12,633 nt of DNA, taken from the NCBI GenBank assembly GCA_002338505.1, contig DDIK01000093.1, forward strand, positions 1 to 12,633, in the 5' to 3' direction. Below are positions 1 to 6,654 of this stretch, piece by piece. Position numbers and translations under genes: made by a program. Within the stretch, counting starts at the first letter, position 1. Each line of letters begins with the position of its first letter. The notes beneath the pieces were generated by a model. It searched no databases. It was not told the origin of the DNA and was given only the letters and a program-made list of their open reading frames with translations. This DNA is from Bacteriovorax sp. UBA1852. GTDB lineage: Bacteria; Bdellovibrionota; Bacteriovoracia; Bacteriovoracales; Bacteriovoracaceae.

Positions 1-890
1 CTTTTACTTTCTGCGTATTGATAATTGTAGAAGGATATAAAAAAGGGAACATTCATACCGCTTTTGAGGCCATTAGTCTGATCACATTTATTCTTTGGAG
101 TTTTAGTACTATTGTATTCGCTTTTAACATTTATCAAAATGATAAGAAGAACTTCATAAAGAAACTTTTAAGCAAGGTGAACACAAAAGCCGTTGACTAT
201 AACAAATCCGATCGTATGTTCTTTCATGACTTTATAAATCATACTCATTCTCTTTTACTGTTTCTCAGGAGTAAATCTGGAAGGGAGCAACTCACTGATG
301 AGGACATTCAAAGTCTTGTTAATGAAGTAAAACTTATGCAAGAAACATTTCATCAACATTATGGCTTTTCTCATAAGAATATAAATAATTCTCGTGAATT
401 TGTTCCATTTCATATGGCCATGGGAAGAGTTTATCATCTGATTGATAGTTTTTTTGTTAATGATGAGAAAGTAGATATATCTTTTGAAGGTTTACTAAAA
501 AATAGTAATCTTGAAAATATTCGAGAATGTACTGTCAATATAATAGCTTTTCATCGAGTTATAACAAATTTATTAAAAAACTCACATGAGGCCACAAGTA
601 ATCACATAGATCTGACTTTTGATTACCAAGAAGAAGGTTTATATTTTACGATTAGAAATAGTCTCAATAGATTCAATCAGAATAAAACCTCGCTTGATAA
701 AGACCTAGGCATTTATATATTAAACTCACATGAAAAATCATCAAATCACTTAGGTATCGAGTCTATAGAGCGTGTCTGTGAAGAAGCCGGGGGATCATTC
801 AATTTTCAACTTGAAGATGGCTACTGGTGTAGTAATTGCTTCCTACCTAAGAACACCTTTGAAGAGTCAGATAATAAAATAGCTAGTTAA
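1..890 (+). CDS. Membrane sensor histidine kinase, C-terminal part (5' end outside window)
   Basis: The frame is open to the left edge, so the gene probably starts upstream; the first in-window start is a TTG at 18, and numbering below counts from it. A hydrophobic helix at about residues 15-39 follows the end of another hydrophobic stretch, so at least two membrane segments are likely. The cytoplasmic part has an H-box-like segment (FFHDF, His70), an N-box NLLKNSHEA (184-192) that would bind ATP-Mg, and a G-box-like LGIESI region with AGGSF (245-261). The usual DxG box is replaced by TIRNS (211-215), as in some AgrC/GHKL-type sensors that carry an Asn there. The likely role is signal-dependent autophosphorylation and transfer to a response regulator, but no regulator gene is visible. 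Kinase family assignment is fairly sure; the signal is unknown. Confidence 0.75.
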   Translation, partial: FTFCVLIIVEGYKKGNIHTAFEAISLITFILWSFSTIVFAFNIYQNDKKNFIKKLLSKVNTKAVDYNKSDRMFFHDFINHTHSLLLFLRSKSGREQLTDEDIQSLVNEVKLMQETFHQHYGFSHKNINNSREFVPFHMAMGRVYHLIDSFFVNDEKVDISFEGLLKNSNLENIRECTVNIIAFHRVITNLLKNSHEATSNHIDLTFDYQEEGLYFTIRNSLNRFNQNKTSLDKDLGIYILNSHEKSSNHLGIESIERVCEEAGGSFNFQLEDGYWCSNCFLPKNTFEESDNKIAS

Positions 891-973
891 TCTTGAGTTA
901 ATCACTTTTTTAGCTCTTTTGAGGAAAATCTTTCTTTTTTTAATTGTCAGAAAAATTTAGTAAGCTATTAATA

Positions 974-2143
974 ATGAAAAAAATATTGATAATACTATTA
1001 TTAATCGCTCAAAACTCTTACTCAAGTTCATATCCTCTTGAATCAAGAACTTTAAATAAAGAATCTTATAAGATTAAATTAGATGTTCTATGGTCTCAGA
1101 CTTTAGGATTTTTTGGTTCTGATGGTACTGAAACTGAAGCCGCTGATGATGTTGGTTATCAATTAATTGATACGCTAGTAAAAATTGATTATGGTTTTAA
1201 GAGAAATTTTGAAATCGGAATTGATGTTAAATATCGACAAATTGAAAGTGAAAATAGCACAGATATACTTTCCTCTGCAGGTTTAGAGTCTTTTGCTGTA
1301 CACGGTAAATATTCATTTAAAGGTTCAAGAAAGAATAAGGCTGCCATATCATTAACGTATCGAAAGACTGCATATTCAAACGAATATTACTTAAATCAGT
1401 CCGACATACCAGCTTCAAGTGACGTTAATCTCGGTGATGACGGTCAAAGTATCTTACTAACAGCATACTACGATAGAGTTGTCTCGAAGAATTCACATCT
1501 TGAGTTTAAGCTATCTTATCTCTTTCCACCAAATGATCTTGGCGCCGAGATTCCTTATAGTTTAGGTTATGTTTATAAGAGTCAGAACTTTGCATTAGGC
1601 CTTGGAGTTGACGGTATTTTCTCATTAGGCTTAGATGAGTATGAAGCGAATCCAGATGATAAACCGGTTAGTAACTTTGGCTCAACGAATAGATTTAATT
1701 CTATCAACCGTGAAATGATGTCTCTCTATGGACAACTGAATTATAAGTTTTCTTCAAGTTATCTTGGCTCTGCAAAGTTGTCACAAGTGATGTCTGGTAC
1801 AAGCACAGATAAGAGTATGAATGTTCTTTTTTCTCTCACATTCAATACCGGTGGTGTTTCAGACTCGCAAGTTTTTGAAAACAGTTTTAAAGAGTATTCA
1901 AATGAGGCGAACGTGATAAAAGTTTCTCCAAGAGGTGTCTTTTTAAAAATTGATAAAGGGCTCGCTGGAGATGTTGCTAAGGGAGCTAGAGCTGATGTTT
2001 ATAAGACCGATTACTTTGGTGGTAATACATTAGTTGGATCAGGTTTTGTTTATGAAAGTGCCGCTGATTGGGCGATTGTCAAACTTGTAAAGAAATTTAA
2101 GAGACTGCCAATAGAAAAAGGCTTCACTGTTCGTATTAAGTAG
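974..2143 (+). CDS. Exported beta-rich protein, probable outer-membrane barrel with small C-terminal domain
   Basis: I start this at the ATG at 974, because the protein then opens with a classic signal peptide (MKKILIILLLIAQNSYSS). A TTG at 944 would add ten polar residues before it. The mature protein, about 370 residues, has many short alternating polar/hydrophobic strands rich in Tyr, Ser and Gly (for example KIDYGF, KLSYLFP, YGQLNYKF), which is typical of outer-membrane beta-barrels. The last 75 residues look like a separate small beta domain (VSPRGVFLKIDKG, then GARADVYK and a final VRIK). That pattern resembles small domains that end some envelope proteins, where a glycine-rich turn precedes an xVY strand. 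No catalytic motif is visible. It lies 83 bp downstream of the kinase gene on the same strand, with no strong ribosome binding site. The family is not recognised; the barrel call is from pattern only. Confidence 0.7.
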   Translation: MKKILIILLLIAQNSYSSSYPLESRTLNKESYKIKLDVLWSQTLGFFGSDGTETEAADDVGYQLIDTLVKIDYGFKRNFEIGIDVKYRQIESENSTDILSSAGLESFAVHGKYSFKGSRKNKAAISLTYRKTAYSNEYYLNQSDIPASSDVNLGDDGQSILLTAYYDRVVSKNSHLEFKLSYLFPPNDLGAEIPYSLGYVYKSQNFALGLGVDGIFSLGLDEYEANPDDKPVSNFGSTNRFNSINREMMSLYGQLNYKFSSSYLGSAKLSQVMSGTSTDKSMNVLFSLTFNTGGVSDSQVFENSFKEYSNEANVIKVSPRGVFLKIDKGLAGDVAKGARADVYKTDYFGGNTLVGSGFVYESAADWAIVKLVKKFKRLPIEKGFTVRIK

Positions 2144-2216
2144 CGAATATCACATACTATTCTTAACTTATTTTGTATATAGCCGATAACTAGTTAATAT
2201 TAGGATTGAATGTTTA

Positions 2217-2223
2217 AAGAGGG
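2217..2223 (+). promoter_or_regulatory. Ribosome binding site that fixes the 2228 start
   Basis: AAGAGGG ends four bases before the ATG at 2228. The in-frame ATG at 2210 lies upstream of this site and has no comparable sequence before it. The signal peptide also starts cleanly at 2228, so 2228 is the preferred start. Confidence 0.6.
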
Positions 2224-2227
2224 ATAT

Positions 2228-2986
2228 ATGAGACTTGTATTATTGGTCGCTATTTTCATATCAAATTTTGTATTTGCCAAAAGCTTTACAAGTGAATTCT
2301 TAGAGTTTCAACTTCCTAGGGGCTGGGAATGTCAGCTAGAGGGGAGTGAGTGGGTTTGTCAGTCCTCGGTTGATGATAAAAAGAAAGAGGCCATTATTAT
2401 TTTAGCTGCAAAGAAGCGCGGCCCTCAAGATGAACTAGCTAAGTATGAAGCATACTTAAAGCGTGCGAAGTCTTTTGCTTTGCCAGGTGGCAAGACACAG
2501 GTTTCCGAGGTTATATACGTCAAACAGAAAATGATTAAAACACAAGATCATCCATGGGTTGATTCGGAGCATCTTGCTTCTGAGGTTCCAGGATTTTACA
2601 CGAGATATTTAGCTACCGTTAAGGGTGGTTTAGGTGTCGCGATTACCTTTTCCGTTGCTAAAGATGTCAGAGATGAGTATCGAAATCTCTTTGACAGTGT
2701 TGTTGAAACGTTAAAAGTTTTTGATAAAACTGGCTCTAACACTAATTACGACCTGGCAAGAAAGAAAGGTACTGTTCCTGGTGCTGGTGGTGAATGGGAT
2801 GATTCATCTATTGGAATTGATACTCAAGTAAATAAGGGTGGTCAAGGAGAGAATGGCAAATCAGGCTCTGACAATACTCTTTATCTCATTATCGCTGGTG
2901 TTGTCGTTGGAGGCTTATTGCTAGCTAAAAAAGGCAAGAAGAAAACTAAGAAAAAGAAAAAGAAAAAGAAGAAAAAGAAGTCTTAA
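2228..2986 (+). CDS. Exported protein with C-terminal membrane anchor and poly-lysine tail
   Basis: The start at 2228 gives 252 residues beginning with a signal peptide that ends VFA. The mature N-terminal domain (about residues 18-165) opens FLEFQLPRGWECQ and contains two cysteines (C35, C44) that could pair. It is a mixed alpha/beta segment that I cannot assign to a family. A Gly/Asn/Asp-rich linker (about 173-216) follows. Then comes a hydrophobic helix (about 217-233, YLIIAGVVVGGLLLA) and a final stretch in which 16 of 19 residues are lysine, ending in Ser. The inferred topology is a periplasmic domain, one membrane helix and a strongly positive cytoplasmic tail (positive-inside rule). 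Its TAA stop overlaps the stop of the convergent minus-strand gene (shared TTAA at 2983-2986). Function unknown. Confidence 0.75.
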   Translation: MRLVLLVAIFISNFVFAKSFTSEFLEFQLPRGWECQLEGSEWVCQSSVDDKKKEAIIILAAKKRGPQDELAKYEAYLKRAKSFALPGGKTQVSEVIYVKQKMIKTQDHPWVDSEHLASEVPGFYTRYLATVKGGLGVAITFSVAKDVRDEYRNLFDSVVETLKVFDKTGSNTNYDLARKKGTVPGAGGEWDDSSIGIDTQVNKGGQGENGKSGSDNTLYLIIAGVVVGGLLLAKKGKKKTKKKKKKKKKKKS

Positions 2987-3372
2987 TTACTTTTCTTTCT
3001 GGGCTTGAAGTTGCTTGCAGGGGTCTTTAACACTCTATAGAGTACTTCTATTGCATAAGTCGGACCCTCTAGGTTCAATTCAAGAGCTTCAATATGCATA
3101 ATAATTTCCTCCCCTCTATGTTTTAGCATTGTAGGGGTTATGTACCTTATTGTATTTTCATTTTTAACTCTTTCATATCTCAGATTTGAGAAGTATTCAT
3201 TTATATCTGCTTTGTATTCACTTAAAGAAATATTCTTATCTTTGTTACCGCTATTAATTTCAAGTATTGAGAGTTTGATAGATCTTTTCTTGTATGCAAA
3301 GTAGAGAAGCGAGGCTGCTAGTGTTAGAAGAATTAATGTAAGCGCAACTTGTAAAAAAAAAGGCCCAATCAT
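2983..3372 (-). CDS. Small single-pass membrane protein of unknown function
   Basis: A 129-residue product with one N-terminal membrane helix (about residues 6-27, LQVALTLILLTLAASLLYFAY), a basic stretch KKR, and then a charged domain of about 100 residues ending in a Lys/Arg-rich tail. The only reasonable start is the ATG at 3370-3372, which lies in the loop of the terminator that follows the upstream protease gene. A weak GAGAAGG ribosome site overlaps the stem. No in-frame ATG, GTG or TTG occurs between that ATG and the membrane helix. Expression would need read-through of the terminator or a promoter very close to it. No family is recognised. The coding call rests on the coherent helix-plus-domain architecture and a compact fit against the convergent neighbour. 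Confidence 0.6.
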   Translation of the reverse strand: MIGPFFLQVALTLILLTLAASLLYFAYKKRSIKLSILEINSGNKDKNISLSEYKADINEYFSNLRYERVKNENTIRYITPTMLKHRGEEIIMHIEALELNLEGPTYAIEVLYRVLKTPASNFKPRKKSN

Positions 3373-3380
3373 TGGGCCTT
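3353..3380 (-). terminator. Rho-independent terminator of the serine protease gene
   Basis: AAGGCCCAAT and ATTGGGCCTT form a perfect 10-bp inverted repeat with one unpaired centre base (3360-3380). On the minus strand it is followed at once by a run of nine T (3353-3361). It begins 23 bases after the protease stop codon at 3404. On the plus strand there is no T-run after the stem, so it acts in the minus direction only. Confidence 0.88.
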
Positions 3381-3403
3381 CTCGAAACTTATAATTTTAT
3401 ATT

Positions 3404-4153
3404 CTATTTGTCTGATTCTAAACATGATCTAATAGCATTCATAAGTGTTTCATGTTTTGAGATTGCTGTCCCCTGGTTACTTCCTGAGTAACGTCCACAA
3501 CCACCATGAGTATGAATACCAATAACCTTTCCTGTTTCGCTATTAATAATCGTCGAGCCTGAGTTTCCACCCATTGTATCAACTTTGTGATCTAGAGTTG
3601 ATTCTGCTCTACCGAACCATCCACCTTGACCAATGCTTACAAGTTCACCACGGTGTGCTTGCTGTGCTAAGTTCTTTGTAGGCTCATCTCTGTCTAGTCC
3701 ATATCCTGTAATAGAAAGTGGTGTGCCACTAACTGGTGTTTCAAATGATACTTGATAGTATCCTTGAGCTGCACCTGCAGATTTTCCAGTAATTTCATTT
3801 GCTTTAACTTTGAATACTGCCCAGTCATCACCAGGACCGTTACTTGCATACTCTATTGATGATTGATCAATGTCATAAACATCTTCAGCTCCAGGATGTT
3901 GAATATCACCACCTATTGATCCAGGTGTGTTAAATTCAGCAACTTTTAAAACATCCTTGCAGTGTCCAGCTGAAATACCGCAGTTTTCAGAAATCATTGT
4001 TAGTGTACATCCACCAGTACCTACTCTTGAATCAAGTAATCGTCCAATTTCTCTTACGTTTGATGGCGCTCTATCATCCGATGGGCCACAAATTGTTTTC
4101 TCCATTGCGTTGACTGAAGTAAAACCTAGAATTATTGATAGTAATATTTTCAT
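3404..4153 (-). CDS. Secreted trypsin/V8-like serine protease (family S1)
   Basis: A 249-residue precursor with signal peptide MKILLSIILGFTSVNA (cleavage after Ala16). The catalytic triad is visible: His64 in SAGHC, Asp110 in GDDWAVFKV and Ser198 in GGNSGS. The GNSGS form, followed by VIGIHTHGG (210-218), resembles the glutamyl-endopeptidase/V8 branch of family S1 more than classical GDSGGP trypsins. Six cysteines include the C58/C65 pair flanking the His loop. The segment between the signal peptide and the core is only about 25-30 residues, so any propeptide is short. A strong ribosome site (GGAGG, complement of 4158-4162) sits five bases before the ATG, and a strong terminator follows. The protein should hydrolyse peptide bonds outside the cytoplasm. 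Substrate is unknown; in a predatory bacterium prey protein digestion would be plausible, but that is inference. Confidence 0.9.
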   Translation of the reverse strand: MKILLSIILGFTSVNAMEKTICGPSDDRAPSNVREIGRLLDSRVGTGGCTLTMISENCGISAGHCKDVLKVAEFNTPGSIGGDIQHPGAEDVYDIDQSSIEYASNGPGDDWAVFKVKANEITGKSAGAAQGYYQVSFETPVSGTPLSITGYGLDRDEPTKNLAQQAHRGELVSIGQGGWFGRAESTLDHKVDTMGGNSGSTIINSETGKVIGIHTHGGCGRYSGSNQGTAISKHETLMNAIRSCLESDK

Positions 4154-4214
4154 CTATCCTCCATGAATTAAAAATAAATACTGACAATTATTTTTTAGTA
4201 TGGCCAATGATTTT

Positions 4215-4226
4215 CTGATATATCAG
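4215..4226. repeat. 12-bp perfect palindrome in the gap upstream of the protease gene
   Basis: CTGATATATCAG is self-complementary with no loop, so it is more like a protein-binding site than a hairpin. It lies 62 bases upstream of the protease ATG and just downstream of the 102-residue gene. A weak -35-like TTGGCC lies after it on the minus strand, without a convincing -10. Operator function is a guess. Confidence 0.25.
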
Positions 4227-4233
4227 GGGAATG

Positions 4234-4542
4234 TTAGATAATGTTAATTTTCTTGACTATTGCTTCTTCAAGTTCGTCACTTGTAATTGCTTCTGGACGG
4301 TGCTCTAGCCATTTTGTGCGCTGCTCATCAAATGTTTTCACTTCTTTCCAAGATCTTTCTTCACTCGTGCCCTTGATGGCAGATGAGTCATAGAATTCTC
4401 TATCTGTGAGGTAAGGAGAGTTCTTTGTTTGGTGGGCTTTATTTCTCTCAAGATATACTTGTGAATTTGTCTCTCTTGCAGACTTTTTAATCATTTTGAG
4501 TTCTTGAAGCATTTGCCTTTCGATTTTCTTTACAGATGTCAT
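4234..4542 (-). CDS. Small charged cytoplasmic protein of unknown function
   Basis: 102 residues, no signal peptide and no membrane segment. It is rich in Lys, Glu and Arg. The N-terminal 30 residues look helical (KKIERQMLQELKMIKKSARE), and a central part carries aromatic residues (PYLTDREFYD, RSWKEV, KWLEHRP). It lies only 27 bp downstream of the menE-menH fusion on the same strand and 80 bp upstream of the protease gene, so it is probably the last gene of the lexA-dinB-menEH unit. No family is recognised. The start ATG at 4540-4542 has only a weak purine-rich site before it. Confidence 0.6.
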   Translation of the reverse strand: MTSVKKIERQMLQELKMIKKSARETNSQVYLERNKAHQTKNSPYLTDREFYDSSAIKGTSEERSWKEVKTFDEQRTKWLEHRPEAITSDELEEAIVKKINII

Positions 4543-4569
4543 AGTGCTCTACTCGGCAATATCGTGTAT

Positions 4570-6654
4570 TTACTTGACTAAAAGAGATCTTAAGATGTCC
4601 AAGTATCTGTTTTTATTCATGAAGTGAGTATTGTGTGAGGCAGACTTGATAGAGTAGCTCGAATCAAAGTTGTGAGATACTTGTGCGTACTTGTCATCAA
4701 GTTCACCATATATGAAATGAAATTCGTGATTGTATTGAATATTTTCTGGTAAGATAAAGTCTTGATGAGATGGACTATAGAAGTATGCAGCTTCTTTATA
4801 GTTGCTCAATAGTTCATATTCTTTTGACGTAACTAATTCTTCAATTTGCCGCTGGTTGAGACCTCTGAAAATATCCATCTCATACCATTTTCGTAGCTCA
4901 GCTCTAAATTCATGTTTAGTTTTTACTGCATCCATAAATCTACTGTCTCGTGATGCCCTCGCTCGTTTTTCATCTATATTTTCTATGCCAATGCTTGAAG
5001 ACTCAAGAATTAATTTCGCCGGAGTCTTTAATGTTTTTGAAATTTCATAGGCAATTCGTCCTCCCAATGAATATCCAATAAAAGTAGGATCTAATTTATT
5101 TTTTTCAATTTGAGCTGCGAACGCTTGGCAAAAATAAGTCAATGTCGAAAACTCTTTTAACTCAGGCGTGTAACCATGAAGAGGGAGGTCGATAAGAATA
5201 ATATGATAATTTTGCAAAAAGTCTTTTTCTTTAAGTAAGAAATTAAAGTCTGTATGACTACCCATAAAGCCATGAAAAACAAATAGGGGCCTGGCATTTA
5301 GGTTTCCCATATGCAGGCAGTTAAGTTTCATTTGATGTAGAAAATTAAATTTTTCAATACTGCTTAAAAGTTTGTCCTTTTCGCTTTTTGTGACTTTAAG
5401 CTGAAATGCTTGTTCGTCATCCGTTGGATTTATAGAATAAAAGATTTTCTTAGGGATCTTGAAGCTTTCTATCGTTTTAGATAGTGCATGCTTTAAAGCT
5501 CTCTCAGATAGGGGAGTAGCATTTTCTCGATAATTTACTATTGAAAAGCAAACTTCTCCAAAATGATTATCTTTAATTGGAAGTGTCGTTGATGCAGAAT
5601 TAGGGTAATAACTATTTAACGCATCAGAGACTTCAAAAAGATTGATATTTTCTCCACCACTTATTATAACATCATCTATGCGACCCTTAACGACAACATT
5701 ACCATCACTATCTATCTGCCCTAGATCTTGAGTTATGAATTTGTTATCAAATCTTGTACCATCAAGATAACCAAGCGCCAGTCTTTCACTGCATATTTGA
5801 ATACGACCTCTAGTTAACGTTATTTGAGAATTTCCAAGAGCGCTACCAGATGTGGCCAATATATTTAGATCCTTTGTAAATGGTGTCGATGCTATCTGCG
5901 CGCAGGTTTCACTCATCCCATATGAAGATGCCAAGCGTATATCTTTAGATATAATTTCTTTTATTACATCGAGTTGCGGCTTCGCTCCGCCAAGAACAAT
6001 CCCTTTAAGATTTGATAGACTAAATGTACTGTCGATGAGTTTTTTGAGTTGAGTAGGGACTAGAGAAAGATAATCTACTTTACCTATGTCCTCGTTTGTC
6101 ATTTTTGAAGGCGACATAGGAATGAACTCAGATTTCAGGAGTAGTGTTCTTATTAGGATCATTAATCCGCCTACATGATTCAGCGGTAAAGTACAGCCCC
6201 ATTTATCACCTTCATTTAGCCCGTAGTGATCTACAGTATCTTGAGCACTCATAAACAATGAGCTTAAGTCAAATATAACATTCTTTGGAATTCCTGAACT
6301 ACCAGAAGTCCGTAAAATAATTGCCGGATATTCATTTTTTCTCACCTTGAAAGAAGTGTCGAACTGTTGTTTGATGTCACTTAGAAGCTTCTTAGACCCA
6401 GGTGTTTCATGACTTATTATTAATGCAATATTGCCATCTACGAGAGTCTGAAAGAGATCATGCAGAAACATCTTGATATTGTTCTCTCTATATATAACAG
6501 TTAGGATCTTACTTTCTTGCCCCTTGTTTTCTTTGTGATGATCAGTAGAGGCGTCCAATAAGTCTTTAAAGAAGGACCTGTAAGTGACGTTTTGAAAGAA
6601 GAGATTATCATTGTCAAAGTATTTAGAAAGTATTTTAAAGTTGTGATTCTTCAT
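4570..6654 (-). CDS. menE-menH: Fused MenE (o-succinylbenzoate-CoA ligase) and MenH (SHCHC synthase)
   Basis: One 694-residue polypeptide carries two menaquinone enzymes. Residues 1 to about 435 are an adenylate-forming ligase: TSGSSGIPK phosphate loop (116-124), YGMSE (245-249), GRIDD (324-328) and GGEN (333-336). These fit MenE, which makes o-succinylbenzoyl-CoA from OSB, ATP and CoA. Its C-terminal catalytic-lysine motif reads LK (Lys420) where GK is usual. Residues from about 444 to 694 are an alpha/beta hydrolase: HGFMGS (461-466), DLPLHG (489-494), nucleophile Ser529 in GYSLGGR, Asp653 in GELDDKY and His674 in ASHNTH. These are the MenH signature motifs for pyruvate elimination from SEPHCHC. 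There is almost no linker. The ATG overlaps the dinB stop (ATGA) with no ribosome site, so translation is probably coupled to dinB. MenC acts between MenH and MenE in the pathway, so the fusion does not join consecutive steps. Confidence 0.9.
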   Translation of the reverse strand: MKNHNFKILSKYFDNDNLFFQNVTYRSFFKDLLDASTDHHKENKGQESKILTVIYRENNIKMFLHDLFQTLVDGNIALIISHETPGSKKLLSDIKQQFDTSFKVRKNEYPAIILRTSGSSGIPKNVIFDLSSLFMSAQDTVDHYGLNEGDKWGCTLPLNHVGGLMILIRTLLLKSEFIPMSPSKMTNEDIGKVDYLSLVPTQLKKLIDSTFSLSNLKGIVLGGAKPQLDVIKEIISKDIRLASSYGMSETCAQIASTPFTKDLNILATSGSALGNSQITLTRGRIQICSERLALGYLDGTRFDNKFITQDLGQIDSDGNVVVKGRIDDVIISGGENINLFEVSDALNSYYPNSASTTLPIKDNHFGEVCFSIVNYRENATPLSERALKHALSKTIESFKIPKKIFYSINPTDDEQAFQLKVTKSEKDKLLSSIEKFNFLHQMKLNCLHMGNLNARPLFVFHGFMGSHTDFNFLLKEKDFLQNYHIILIDLPLHGYTPELKEFSTLTYFCQAFAAQIEKNKLDPTFIGYSLGGRIAYEISKTLKTPAKLILESSSIGIENIDEKRARASRDSRFMDAVKTKHEFRAELRKWYEMDIFRGLNQRQIEELVTSKEYELLSNYKEAAYFYSPSHQDFILPENIQYNHEFHFIYGELDDKYAQVSHNFDSSYSIKSASHNTHFMNKNRYLDILRSLLVK

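Noticed and set aside
921..943. GAAA/TTTC hairpin with a following T-run, possible terminator after the kinase gene
   Set aside because: The stem is only four A-T-rich pairs, too weak to call; the T-run alone is common in this AT-rich DNA.
2210..2227. Earlier ATG for the poly-lysine protein
   Set aside because: No ribosome site, and it adds a charged hexapeptide before a complete signal peptide; the 2228 ATG has both signals.
3927..4166. Open frame antisense to the start of the protease gene
   Set aside because: The protease signal peptide and catalytic His on the other strand are convincing; this frame shows no features.
4802..5050. Open frames antisense to the menE-menH fusion (also 5852-6052)
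   Set aside because: They are short, lack ribosome sites and lie wholly within a gene with clear catalytic motifs.
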